From Angiostrongylus vasorum (Eukaryota > Nematoda > Chromadorea > Rhabditida > Metastrongylidae), in assembly GCA_018806985.1 (NCBI GenBank), contig JADANN010000443.1, forward strand, positions 1,603,001 through 1,667,000: 64,000 nt of DNA, written 5' to 3'. Shown piece by piece: positions 1 to 10,700 of this stretch. The position numbers and the translations under genes are program-made. The first letter of the stretch is position 1; each line of letters opens with the position of its first letter. Below the pieces are notes generated by a model. It ran no database searches and was not told the origin of the DNA. It saw only the letters and a list, made by a program, of their open reading frames with translations.

Positions 1-110
1 CGATCCGGATCACTGGCTCTGATGAAGACGAAGACGTCGAAACGTTAATCGACCAAACATGTTTATCAGCCGCATTAGGTCAACAATCCAAGAATGTAAT
101 AATCCGGCAT
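1..110 (+). repeat. 3' end of hammerhead-bearing repeat family D, cut by the window edge
   Basis: The first ~100 bases match the 3' part of a ~250-bp repeat that recurs near 2.6, 15.5, 24.7, 42.1-42.5, 56.9 and 62.3 kb. Fuller copies (24.7 and 42.3 kb) carry a TATA-like GTATAAAA, a GGATTCGACTCGATG-like core, a ribozyme-like motif and then an AATAAA-like or A/T-rich end. No protein is encoded. It may be the terminal repeat of a Penelope-like subfamily or a non-autonomous derivative; that is inference. Confidence 0.6.
19..43 (+). ncRNA. Hammerhead-ribozyme-like core
   Basis: CTGATGA (19-25) is the canonical hammerhead box. One extra A follows, then a perfect 4-bp stem GACG/CGTC (27-30 with 35-38) closing an AAGA loop, then GAAAC (39-43). 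The first strand of stem I and the cleavage site would lie at or before the window edge. Activity is untested; the extra A between the box and stem II is shared by nearly every copy in the window. Confidence 0.6.
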
Positions 111-1110
111 ACTACTTGACTTTCGATACTAAATCGTGATGTAGCCGTTTTCGAATAGGTTAATTTGAAGGTTTAGAAATGGAAGTCAGTTCTCCCCGTT
201 TCTCTCAGATAAACTTCACGTTCTCTGACTATTCATCCAATAACTCAAAGCATTCGTCCATTTCTTTTTGTGCTGAGCAAATGACAAGCCAATGATCTAA
301 GTATCTACAGTCGGGTAATGTACCCCCCTGCACCCCAACGGTTTGCCGCCTCATCGTGGTTGGGAGGTGATCCTCCCTGGAGGGCCTCCCGTGCTGAGAA
401 GGCGTTCTGCGTTTCCATCAAGAAGCTACGCTAAGAGTAAGAGAATAGCAGGATACACTAGCGTCCTTGTATCACAAATCTTCCTCTTATCAACAAAGGT
501 GCCGTCTGCTTGTGGTGGTGACGATCTGGCGCAGACTTTGGCTGGGCAGACCTCGGGGCTCTACAGAGCCATAATGGCTAAACCAGCAAAACTTCAAAAA
601 AAATGGAATTTATGGTTGGGCTCGCACAACCAGTGAAGGCGGGCCGTGCGAGTACCCAAGTAAGTAAGAGTAATGGCCGGAGATCGGCTATTTGTGCTGC
701 CATCTTAGACATAAATGCACTGCATTAGCTTGGGCAAAGGTTGGTGCCAGTCGCTATCCCATTGTCAACCCTCTCATTTGTGCGTAATATTTCCGGACCT
801 TCTGAAGATTGAGCCGTTTAGGCACTCTTTTTAAGAGGGCTACCAACTGCTGAATAGTGAAGCTACACGTGTTTATTGCGGCAGTAACGTCGAAGGGCTC
901 CATCGCGTACACGCTGTTAGGGCGTCCGTTACGTAGACCGTCCGTGAACATCTGGATGTTCGTCAGATGGATTAGAATATGTTCTAACAACGAGGTAAGT
1001 ATTTATATTGCTTATTCTGTTCGTTGGTCCGTCAATTCAGCTGATTATAGGTCTAGCCACGAACAACGATGGATCGACAGGATCAAGATCATCAGCGGAT
1101 TACCAGTCTA
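100..1110 (-). mobile_element. Penelope-like element remnant (reverse transcriptase part), interrupted
   Basis: Read on the minus strand, 754-990 gives a peptide with NGRPNSVYAMEPFDVTA, and ~100-310 continues with a degenerate YLDHWLVICSAQ region. These match the RT fingers/palm segment of the other Penelope-like copies in this window (compare 17.0-17.5 kb, where the motif is intact YMDDCFVIC). Several stops and frameshifts are present and the GIY-YIG endonuclease part is missing. A short repeat (321-669) is inserted between the two halves. It is a dead fragment. Confidence 0.65.
321..669 (+). repeat. Short interspersed repeat family C inserted in a Penelope remnant
   Basis: The copy starts near CCAACGGTTTGCCGCCTCAT and ends in an AAGTAAGTAAG tail. 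GTATG-like flanks can be read precisely: GTAATG occurs at 315-320 and again at 670-675, and the Penelope reading continues across, so these look like target-site duplications. Other copies lie at 30997-31343 (minus), 33203-33592 and 54348-54729. No coding capacity. The CAAGT-rich 3' tail and the duplications suggest a LINE-mobilised SINE. Confidence 0.65.
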
Positions 1111-3740
1111 TGATTTTTGATAACTCGGGATATTGTCCACTCGGGATGTTGGTAATACAACTTTGAGCTAAGATATAACTGGTGGTTTTAAATCGCCCGC
1201 TATTAACACTTTGACTCCTGAAATGATTTGGATTAATTCCAAAAAATCCGTTACGTTTGCCTTTTTCGTTCCAATCGATCGACTTCAATTAAACACCTTT
1301 GCAGATATGGTGTCACCTTGTCGAGAGCCTTTTTTCTGCGGATATGCCAAAGGATTGATGGAAATCTGTAAAAACATAATTAACAATTCAGTGATGCAGT
1401 TGGAATAACATAAGTGTTCCTAAAGAGTAAGGGTCCATTTTTTTGGTCGACCAGCACTGAGAGGGTTGCTTCTTTTATGGTACTTCCGACAGGCTTCTAC
1501 AATATGTAACAAGGTTTGTAAGTGGCTCCATGCAGCAGCAGCCCTGCAGGAGTCCTGTTTGCTCAACTGGCTGAGCCTTATCCTAGGTTGCTGGTTTGCG
1601 CAGTGTATAGCACACTCAACAAGCATATCGGACGATAGTTACGAAGACTTCTTTGGTCACCATTCTTGGGCATGGTAACCGTGCGCGAAGCACTCTAATG
1701 GTCTAGGATTTTCTCTTTCCGAAGGCAAGATAGCACGTGAGTTGCAAAAAGTACATGTAATTTGTGACCTCTAAGAAAGTCGGGTCCTAGAGCAGTGCCT
1801 TTCTTCACGCTTTTTATCGCAGCGTGAACTTCAGAGGATATGATCTTAGGCGGTTTTTCACCAGCGGAGATTTTGGGGTCCAAGAGGGATGCAAAGTGGG
1901 TTGTGGAAGCGAAAAATGTTTGTGTAGAAACTTTCCGTTAACAATTCCACACCGTAGCGGGATTTAGTAATAGTCCAATCTTCGTTCGTCAGGGCGGATA
2001 GGGCAGATAGTGGAACATAATAGTCGCAAAAATCTCGATAGTACTTCTTTAGATTAGATCGCTTTTCGAGCCACTTCCAAAAACCCTTTTTGTCTACACC
2101 GATGTAAGTCCTTTTGTAAAATTTTTTCTACAGCTGGCATTTACTAACAGCCGTGTTGGGTGCGTTGCAGTAAAATCGAGTTTCAGTCTCCTTCTCTTTT
2201 ATGGCATCACCATGGCGATTATGAAGATGCAGGCTCTTCTTCTTTGAGAAACAAGCCGAGCTCGGCACGTGCTTTAAGTCCTTTGGCAAGCAGCCAGTAG
2301 TCTTCAGTGGAGTTTTTGCTTTTCTGCTAATCGCATCAAGAGAAGATTTCACTGAGAATATTCTCGTTGTGCACGATTTGTCTTATGCCTTTTTCAACAA
2401 TGATAGGAATATTTTGCTTAAGCAAATATCACTTAACCTTGGCTTGAACAGTCAATCACTTCCTCTGAATTGTCCAGCTTACGTGGAGTTGATTTAGACG
2501 CCGAGTTTAAGTGAAAGACGGTTTAGTAAAGTAAATATAATTACGTTGCCTGCTAGCTATTCTAATGCCGTCTGCTGCTGGATAGTTGGATGGAAAACAA
2601 ATTGTCATTAACGAAAATACCACACCGAGAAGAAGAGCTGTTGACCATCTACTCAGACCATCGGTTCTGAGGAAGATGAAGACGTCGAAAGTCTAACCGA
2701 ATAAAGGTTGGTTATCAATCTCGTATAAACTGAATATTTTTAAAAAATCCATTAATGATAAGAATGTTGTCTAGCTTATGGCTGGATCGAATTTTCACGC
2801 AGAAAGGGCGGTGATCGAATCCAGAGCAGAATCCAGGAAATGTCAAGGAGCTGCCACCTTCTGTTTTTAAGAATATTGCCGATTTTCTTTCGCTTTCGGG
2901 TAAATTGTGTCGTTAAGAAAATCCCATCTTCTTCAGAGGTTTTCTTTCTTCTCGAAGAACAAATTTCTAGGAAAGAGATGCGATGCATGCAGCGGTCTTA
3001 CAAAGCGGTTTATATTCTCATTCTTCCTCGTACTCTGATTTTCCCTTTATCTGCTCGCTTTTCGTTGGCCTTTCCGAATCGGGCATTGATGTGTTAATAA
3101 CGACTTCACAAAAGACATCTCGTTGCGATTACATCCTTCATCTGGTTGCAGAATTCGTCCAGATAGCTCTCATACGACAGCGATACTGATTTTTTCGACG
3201 CGGAAATTGGAGACGAAGAATTCCCGAGAGCGACGATACGATTTAACGTGACGGTATGAGATGGCAAATAGACAGGTGTGCGATAAAGCCAACGTCTCCG
3301 CAATTTGGCAGTGGAAATTTCCGTCCACGATTGATAAGAACCCTGTCATCTGAATGGAGCATGTCGATTATCGAATTTTCTCCATTGAATTTTATCCTGT
3401 TTTTCGTCTGTGGTGACGAAATAGAACTTGGTGCAGACGGCGTCTTCAGGAAGAGCGTTAAGATCAGCGCCTGAGGAGAGTGTTCTGGTGTTACTAGTGC
3501 ATAACAAGAAGAAGTTTCCATAGCATATCGTTGGGCGCATGCATTTCGTACGGTTCCAGTGGTTTCCTCTGCAACCCAGGACTTGATCTCCTTGCTTTGA
3601 TTGTATCACCGCTTGATGTCGTAACCGAGAGCTCACAGTATGCGTGGTACTGAGGTTCGATTACTAAGGTTAAGCAGTTTGTGGTTCTCTGGAGTCGCGA
3701 GGTCATCCGAGCTGAAAGCCTTGTCTAGGTCGTCGCCGAC
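1100..3740 (-). mobile_element. RTE-type non-LTR retrotransposon, lineage 2, degenerate
   Basis: On the minus strand, 3740 to ~2776 encodes broken endonuclease pieces (IIDMLHSDDRVLINRGRKFP, VGFIAHLSICHL, and ILKNRRWQLLDIS, which matches the family's ILTNRRW box). From ~2350 to 1100 it continues into reverse transcriptase pieces (EVHAAIKSVKKGTALGPDF, then WSHLQTLLHIVEACRKYH, then MKSIDWNEKG). The order endonuclease then RT fits RTE elements. Many frameshifts and stops are present. A family D repeat (~2600-2770) splits the two halves, and a Penelope fragment abuts the 3' end. Confidence 0.7.
2600..2770 (+). repeat. Family D repeat with hammerhead-like motif, inside an RTE remnant
   Basis: The copy contains CTGAGGA (2667-2673), a stem GATG/CGTC with one G.T wobble, then GAAAG (2687-2691) and TCTAACCGAATAAAGG, matching the family D 3' end. 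It sits between the endonuclease and RT halves of the minus-strand RTE remnant, so it inserted after that element. Confidence 0.55.
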
Positions 3741-3810
3741 ACATGCAGTGGATGACCCTTGTGGATCAGTGAGAGATTTGCTGCCTTGCTATTAATTTCA
3801 TACCAAGCCG
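3683..3810 (-). repeat. Family C repeat fragment
   Basis: CCCTTGTGGATCAGTGAGAG and the neighbouring CTCTGGAGTCGCGAGGTCA are similar to the minus-strand family C copy at 31.1 kb. It is an internal fragment only, without a recognisable tail or duplications. Confidence 0.45.
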
Positions 3811-4790
3811 TGCGGTGTGGAACCACGATGTGTTGGTTGGATCGTCCTCGACAATATGAATAGAGAGTGAAAAGCACGCATTGGTCTCTTAAGAGTGGAG
3901 GGTGATCTCCATGAAAGACAGAGAAGTTTCTGAGTATAATTCAATGGAGAAAATTCGCCTGGCACAAGCGAGGGTCCACTTTGTTCAAGCGGCAAGAGAC
4001 GGCGTTTTGCATGTGGGAGATTATGGAAGAAGGAGGCGCCTGAGCACAATCGCAATCTTGTCGAGAACCTTCTCGTTTTCAATATGTACTTCTTCTTATC
4101 ACTTCTATCTTTTTATGCTTTTACTGTATATATTGATCGTGTTACTCCACTGGTTCTTTAGAACTTCAGCTAGCAAAATTCGAGGTTACGTTGCAGAAAA
4201 TTAGGAATTTCTCCTGGCCTAGCCAAGAAACCTAGGATAAGAAGTCTTTCTGCTACCCCACATGTTCCAATTCCATGTTCAGCAAGAAAAATAACAATTT
4301 TTTCCACATATTTTTTGAAGTACCTTAGTGATTCTTGCATCATCATAGCAGAAGGGAATTATGGCTCCATCTGCAGTAGGGATTGTATCACTTGGAAAGT
4401 CAACCAAGCACCGACTTCGAATATTTTTATTCGAAAATTCAGCTTAAAGTAAATCTTTGTTACTACAGAGCCCTGGGCAGATACTACGAGCTAACCTTTC
4501 TTTAAAAAACATTTGATCTAATAGATTTTCATAAAAAAGGAAGACAGCCAACGCATGATAGATAGGAATAAACTCTGTTAGCATTCACTCGAGGAGATTC
4601 CACTAACGACGGTAACACAGGTGAATCTCTGCAAGGAACGAATCTTTATCCTCTACTTAATTTTTGTGTTGTATTCCCATACTTTTATCGGCTAAGTCAT
4701 ATGTGGACAAGAATTAGGGACCGTTTCATTTAAACGAAAACGAAAAGTTGAAATGTTTTTGACAGCAAGAAAAGCCACAGATAATCATCG
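3811..4790. other. Unassigned stretch downstream of the IFT57 gene
   Basis: Open frames of ~95 codons exist on both strands near 3.8-4.2 kb, but none resembles a known family. They probably belong to the 5' region of the degenerate RTE copy. From 4.2 to 4.79 kb I see only AT-rich non-coding sequence, which should include the 3' UTR of the minus-strand IFT57 gene. Confidence 0.3.
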
Positions 4791-4792
4791 AA

Positions 4793-7700
4793 TTAGGCGA
4801 TCCCGTAGGCTTCGGACGCGTACGAGATGCGCTCTCTGAGCTGGGCCTGCATTAGGGACTGCTCGAGAACACCAATCTGTACGTTCATTCGCTGGATGTC
4901 CTCCTCGATTTTCAGCAAAGCTTGCCTCACTTTCATTATCGGAGCTGCAACGATAATTTTAATCGATGTCCAACTCGATGTCAGAGACTTGTTTAAAACC
5001 ACGGCTTTAGGAAGAGCTAGTCCTCCAGTTTTCATAAAACACACTGAGAGTTAAGAAATTTCAAAGAGGGAAACCGTTAGAGAAAGACGCTTCTTTGAAG
5101 ACCATTTGGTCGTACTTTCATTGCCTATGGATAGGTATCACTTGCACTAATGTGCTTATCAAGCTTGTCATTTTGATGAGACCCTTAATATGGTTGTGAT
5201 AGTTTTGCTACCACTGACCAACAACTATAGTAAACGCTATTCAAAAGATTCGTGAATCGAGGTCGCAGGTAGCCAGCTTTCCCTCATTAAACTATACCTC
5301 CATCACTCGTCTTCGCTCCTTGTTCTTCGATTTGCATCTTTATCTGGTCAATGTCTTCGGAGATTCTCTGAAGAGCGGCTGTTCGTTCGCTGACACCCAC
5401 AAAAGCTGCCCTCAAAGTTGAAAGACATCGTCAAGAAATAGGTTGATGAAGTGAATGCAATTCACAGCACTTCTGCCGGTTTCCAAGTACATGTCGAATT
5501 AATTATCTATTCACTAATACGCATATAGATGTGCAAATTCGAAAACTAAGGAATTTATCGATTCCTAGATTTACTTTAACAATAACTTCAATGATGCTGA
5601 GATATTTGCAAAACTCCAGACCGCAGGTGTCTATGGTGGGGGAACGAATGCGCTATTGTCCTTTCCGAGGAGTAACGCGTTCACCACCACATCATGCGGG
5701 TCCTTCCCTTCCCCTGTCCTTCAGCTAGTTCTATCGATCTCACCCATCAGCAATCACCCGTCAGCATTTCGCATTATATCGCAGTAAATAATGTGTTAAC
5801 AATTGTGATTAAAACTACTGCCTCAGCTTAAACGGGTTCGTTGCCGATTTGGGCTCTCCAGATCAATCCCGCTGACGGGTGATTGCTGATGGCTGAGATC
5901 GATAGAGCTAGCTGAGAGACAGGCGAAACGAATGACCCGCATGGTGTGGTGGTGAACTCGTTACTCGCCGGAAAGGACAAAAACGCATTCTCCACCGCAG
6001 GCACCGGCGATCCGGAGTTTTGCAGATATCCCAGCATCATTGAAGCTATATTTCGCAATATACCATGCCATTAAAAAGACTAGGCAGTAAATAATAAGTT
6101 AAAATTTGTACTTTAACAATACATCTACTGTGGCAAACTTAGTTAAGGAATTGTACTAAAGTCAGACCATCCACTGATGTACAATAATATTAGTAGTACT
6201 CGCAGTGTGAACCTTTTTGTTTTCTGCCTACTATAGTTTTTCACGGCAAGGTATGATGTGAATTTCAATCATAACAATGCTGAAATATTCGCAAACCTGG
6301 ACCCTGGTCCAGATCGAACTGCGATTAGCCTTTCCGGGGGTTTGCATGTTAAACACAGCACCACAGAGGCCTTTGCTCTGCATTTCTCTCACCTAGTTTT
6401 CTATCTAACGCTGCCATCAGCAATCATCCGTCAGCAGGATTGGTCTGGGGAGCACAAATCGACGTTGAACCAAGTTAAGCTTAGACTGTGGTCAAAATCG
6501 CAATATTAACCTTTTTGTATATATCTTTTAACTAGCTGAGAGAAACGTAGAGCAAGGCATCGATGGTGCAGTGTATAATACGCGAGACCCCGGAAAGACT
6601 AGTTGTGGATCGATTAGTAGTAGTATTATTGTTACTAATGTTGATGCTATTACTACCAACAACTAGGGTTTTTTAACGGAAGTCTAAAGGTGTTGCGCAT
6701 TTTCGATTGTTCCAAGAAGTGAAGGTGTGATCGAATTTGAAAGACATCACCAAGAATGTCAAAAAAAATATTCAAGGGTACCCACTTGTAGCGTTCCCCT
6801 AACCTCAGCTTTAGCATCTTTGGCCTCTTTGTAGCGTGACAACCAAACACCGAGTTGTTGATTCAGTGTTCGTTCTCGTGATTCTATGCGCTCCAGCGAC
6901 TTCTCTACCTCATTGGTAACCTAGAATAGGCTACGGAACCATGGAAGTGCATGTAGCAAAAAAAAGGCAACTGTGTTTTTCTTCAGTGGCCGACTTACCA
7001 GCTCCAGTTTCGGCGTGACCGATTCGATCAATTCCGTGATTTTTTTGCTGCAGATTTGTCATTTGTTCAAGATGCATTCTCCAGTCCTAAACGCGTACTC
7101 ATAAAAACAGATTAGCGGTATGTGAATTCACTTAACAAGTTTCTAACGAATGGTTTCAACTTATGGTTCAAAGGAATTCCATGGCTTACACTAGCAGGGA
7201 ACCAATCTATAATACTTACTAATAGACTTTAAATGATAAGTATAGATGGTAGGCAACTATGATTTAAATGGCAAGCTGTTATTTCACCTAAAGATAAGAT
7301 CTGCAGTAATGAGTTATGTGTATACTAGATAGAACATGTATGGCCTAGAAACAAACCAGGTGGGATTTTCACTTGCCACGTTCACCAACCGTTACTTGTT
7401 TTTGGTGAAATGCAAAAAGGTGCTCTTCAGAATATCTGAACCTGTTTTTGTTCTCATCCTAAAAAAGTTCAGCGTTGTTTCCTAAACAGCTTGAAGTTTC
7501 CCACTTATTCCAATGTAAACGTCATCGTGGGCTATATACTGAGCGCTATGTCTCGCAAGCGTGGATGGTACATCGGATTCTAACGTCCAATTGTAGTTCC
7601 ACAGTTCATTTTGACGTGTCAGTGACACAGCCAACGTTTCCACCAATCTATAATGCTTTATAACCATATTGTTGACAAGCACGCTAAGACTGAAAAGGGT

Positions 7701-10700
7701 TTAGTGTCGACGAGATGGAGTTGTGGATTTATGTGACCAGTCAGTTAAACTCCGCGACCAAATGCACTTTGAGCGATATTGTAAGACTTGTTATAGAAGG
7801 AACATTCGTTTTTCAAAATTAGTATCGTCCCAATGTCCTAAATACAGCAACATTACAAGCAAAGAGTATCTGCCAGTCTTTCGGCATCCTTATTATTCAC
7901 CAGTGGTTATACTACATATTTAGCTCCTTTTTTTATTTATATACCCCACGGATCTCCCTCATTGAGAGATCTCATACCGGCTAGTTGCGAGGGAACGTGG
8001 CTCGTCCACAGGTGGCGGATAGAGGGTTAATCGCCGACCAAAAGAGAGCCCATGCTTCTATAAGCTGCAGGTGGATTCAGTGGATGAACTTCCGGTTTCT
8101 GCTGCGATCATTTGGCATTCCTGCTTTTACGACATACTTATTTTTGCGCAAATGCCTGTGTTGTCATTTATGCGGATTGTATCTTACGGGTTAATTCAGT
8201 CAAAACCCCACAATCAAGCGACAATAAATAATATGGAGGGCGGTTAGAAGTCGCCTCCAAATAAACTAGAACTTGGTACGAAAAATGGCCATTCCAGTGG
8301 CTACGAAGCAGAAGCCATTCGGGTCAGCTTTAAAAGATAGGGTTGTTCGCTAGAGCAATGTTTCAAGCCCTAAATAAGATTCCTTTCAAGCTACCCCTCA
8401 TATCAAACGAAATAAGTTACACCACTACGAGGTGCTTAAGAAAAAAGCGGTCCTGCAAAATTAAGTGGCGATTATTAACCTCTCGCGCAATATCCCAAGC
8501 CGTCAATTCTTTCTCGATTCTTCCTGCCTTAACGTATGCGCTAGAAACTTGTTCACTACGCAGGCAGGGATGAAAGCGTTCTTGAACGCGCAGTGGAAAG
8601 GACGATGCTAGGAGTATCTCGTATCACGCAAGTGATGGAAGGGATCGTAGCTCCGACCTGCGTCGACGATCAAGATCAAGCATGTCGTTCTGTATGACAA
8701 AGATGGGCGGTGCATATAATGCGTGTGGTGACAACCGATGGACAAGAGCAGTTAGTGACTGGGTTCCTCTGGAAGTCAAGCGTACTGCTGAAAGACCACT
8801 GACACGAGGGTTAGAGTTTTCCATGAAACCTCTAAAAGAAAGGTATGAAGCTCAACGAGTCCCAGGAGCGAGTAGAACCTACTGGGCAATTCACGTACTC
8901 GATAGGAAAAAAGTTAGATTTGCTGCTTCCCGCTCGGGTAATTCGACGATCAACGGAAGGGCAGATGATGCAGTATATATTCATGTATCTCCTAAAGGCT
9001 TTCCGCCTCACTCAAGGGTGGAAGGCGTTCCTGAATGCCTAACTGCGATGTACATAGAGCGTTTATACATTCAGCACAGTCTCTCGAGCTAAGAAGAAGT
9101 CCGATGTTTCAACTGAAAGCCCAGCTAAGAGTAGACCAACACCAGAAATCACCACCATTCTGACTTCAAACCAGTCCTAAGGCGACAAATTTCTTTCTGA
9201 TCCATAGTGGGCGATAACTAACTCTGGCAGTGACGACATGGAAAAAAGCTCACGCTAGGCCGAACTCGGGACACCAGAAAACCACAAATTGCTCAACCAG
9301 CAGTCATCCAACCTTCGGATTCCACATACTAGACATCTCCATTAACAACACCGAGCGATGACAAAGCTAGTGCGAGGCGACCAAATCTCGCGTTGAATAA
9401 GGCGGCATTAGAACCGTACCAAATAAATTCGCCTACGATGTACCATAAAAACTGCTTTTAGCTCTGCACCTATAATAAAAGAAGAATCTCTTCAGGCTCC
9501 GAACTTTACACTCTTCTTCTGGTCTCTGGTTTCATCAAATTGCATATGACCGCCTCATGGGAGACGAGAAACAAGAAGACATCATTTAGACGGCGGAATT
9601 CTCGTCATTTATGGAGGGAAAATTTCCATTACAAAATCTCGGAGGCGTTAGCTTTGTCGTGCACCTATCTAATTGCCATCTAGTCTTATACGAAATTCTA
9701 TCACTGTATCTGGACATTTTTTGTGTCCAACTTCCGCGTTAAAAACCAATGTGTACAACTGATGAGGACGAACTTGACGCGACCTACATCTAGCTGGGGG
9801 AAGTAGCTAGCAGCGAGAAGTCCTTCTGCAAATACGTGGTTGGAGACTTCATTACTAGATCACGAACTGCCAGCGAAAATGGATTGGGAATAGGGAAATT
9901 CAGAATCGGAGAGCTAAATGGGAATGGAAACGTTCTTGTAGAATTCGTGTGTGTAGAGGCACTTCCACTGGAATTTATTCTTAGACAAGAAAGAAATCTC
10001 GGAACGATATGGGAGTATTCTAACGCCACGATTCATTCCGATATCGCCAATATTTTAGCGAACAGAAAGTGGCGCCTTGGTGCCTCTTTGGCATTTCTTG
10101 AGATCCGTATTGGATCGAATCACCGGCCTCTTTGTGCGAATATTCGACCTAGCCATAAGCTGAAAATGGAGTCCGGCCATCGTCAAAGAAAAACAGGAGA
10201 AGTCGTTCATGATGATGATGATATTCTCAATAAAATTCTTTTCGCATATAACTGGCAGATAAATGGAAACTTGAAGGAGGATTACACGCTGCTTGTCGAA
10301 GGACTTAAAGTTTGAGCCGAACTGGCCTGAGCTTGTTAAACAAGAACTTCCGACTGTATCTTCATTACCAATAAGGATCCGCTCGGAAAGACAAGTATAC
10401 TAGAGCTTGATCCTACTCAAACGGACTTAACAGTGCTGACAATAAATTCAGCTCTGGAAAATCTTTGTAAGAAGATCTACATTGGTGTAGGTAGAAAAAT
10501 TTTTTGGAAGCAGCTCAAAAAACGATCCAGGCCGAAGAATTACCATTGGGATCATGCGACTATAGCATTCTTCTATCAACCTTGATGCTGAAGTTGGGAA
10601 CATCGTCACATCTGGGCATGGTACGGAATTCATAGCTGAAAACACTACACCAATCTTTTTCCGTTTCACAGTTCCCATATCGGACATCGAAGTCATCGCT

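Noticed and set aside
7482..7682. 66-codon minus-strand frame between IFT57 exons 7 and 8, tested as an extra exon
   Set aside because: Exons 7 and 8 join in phase without it, it has no splice sites at its ends, and its product matches nothing in IFT57.
9759..9784. CTGATGAGGACGAACTTGACG resembling a hammerhead box and stem
   Set aside because: No GAAA box follows and the stretch lies in the decayed RTE endonuclease reading; chance similarity.
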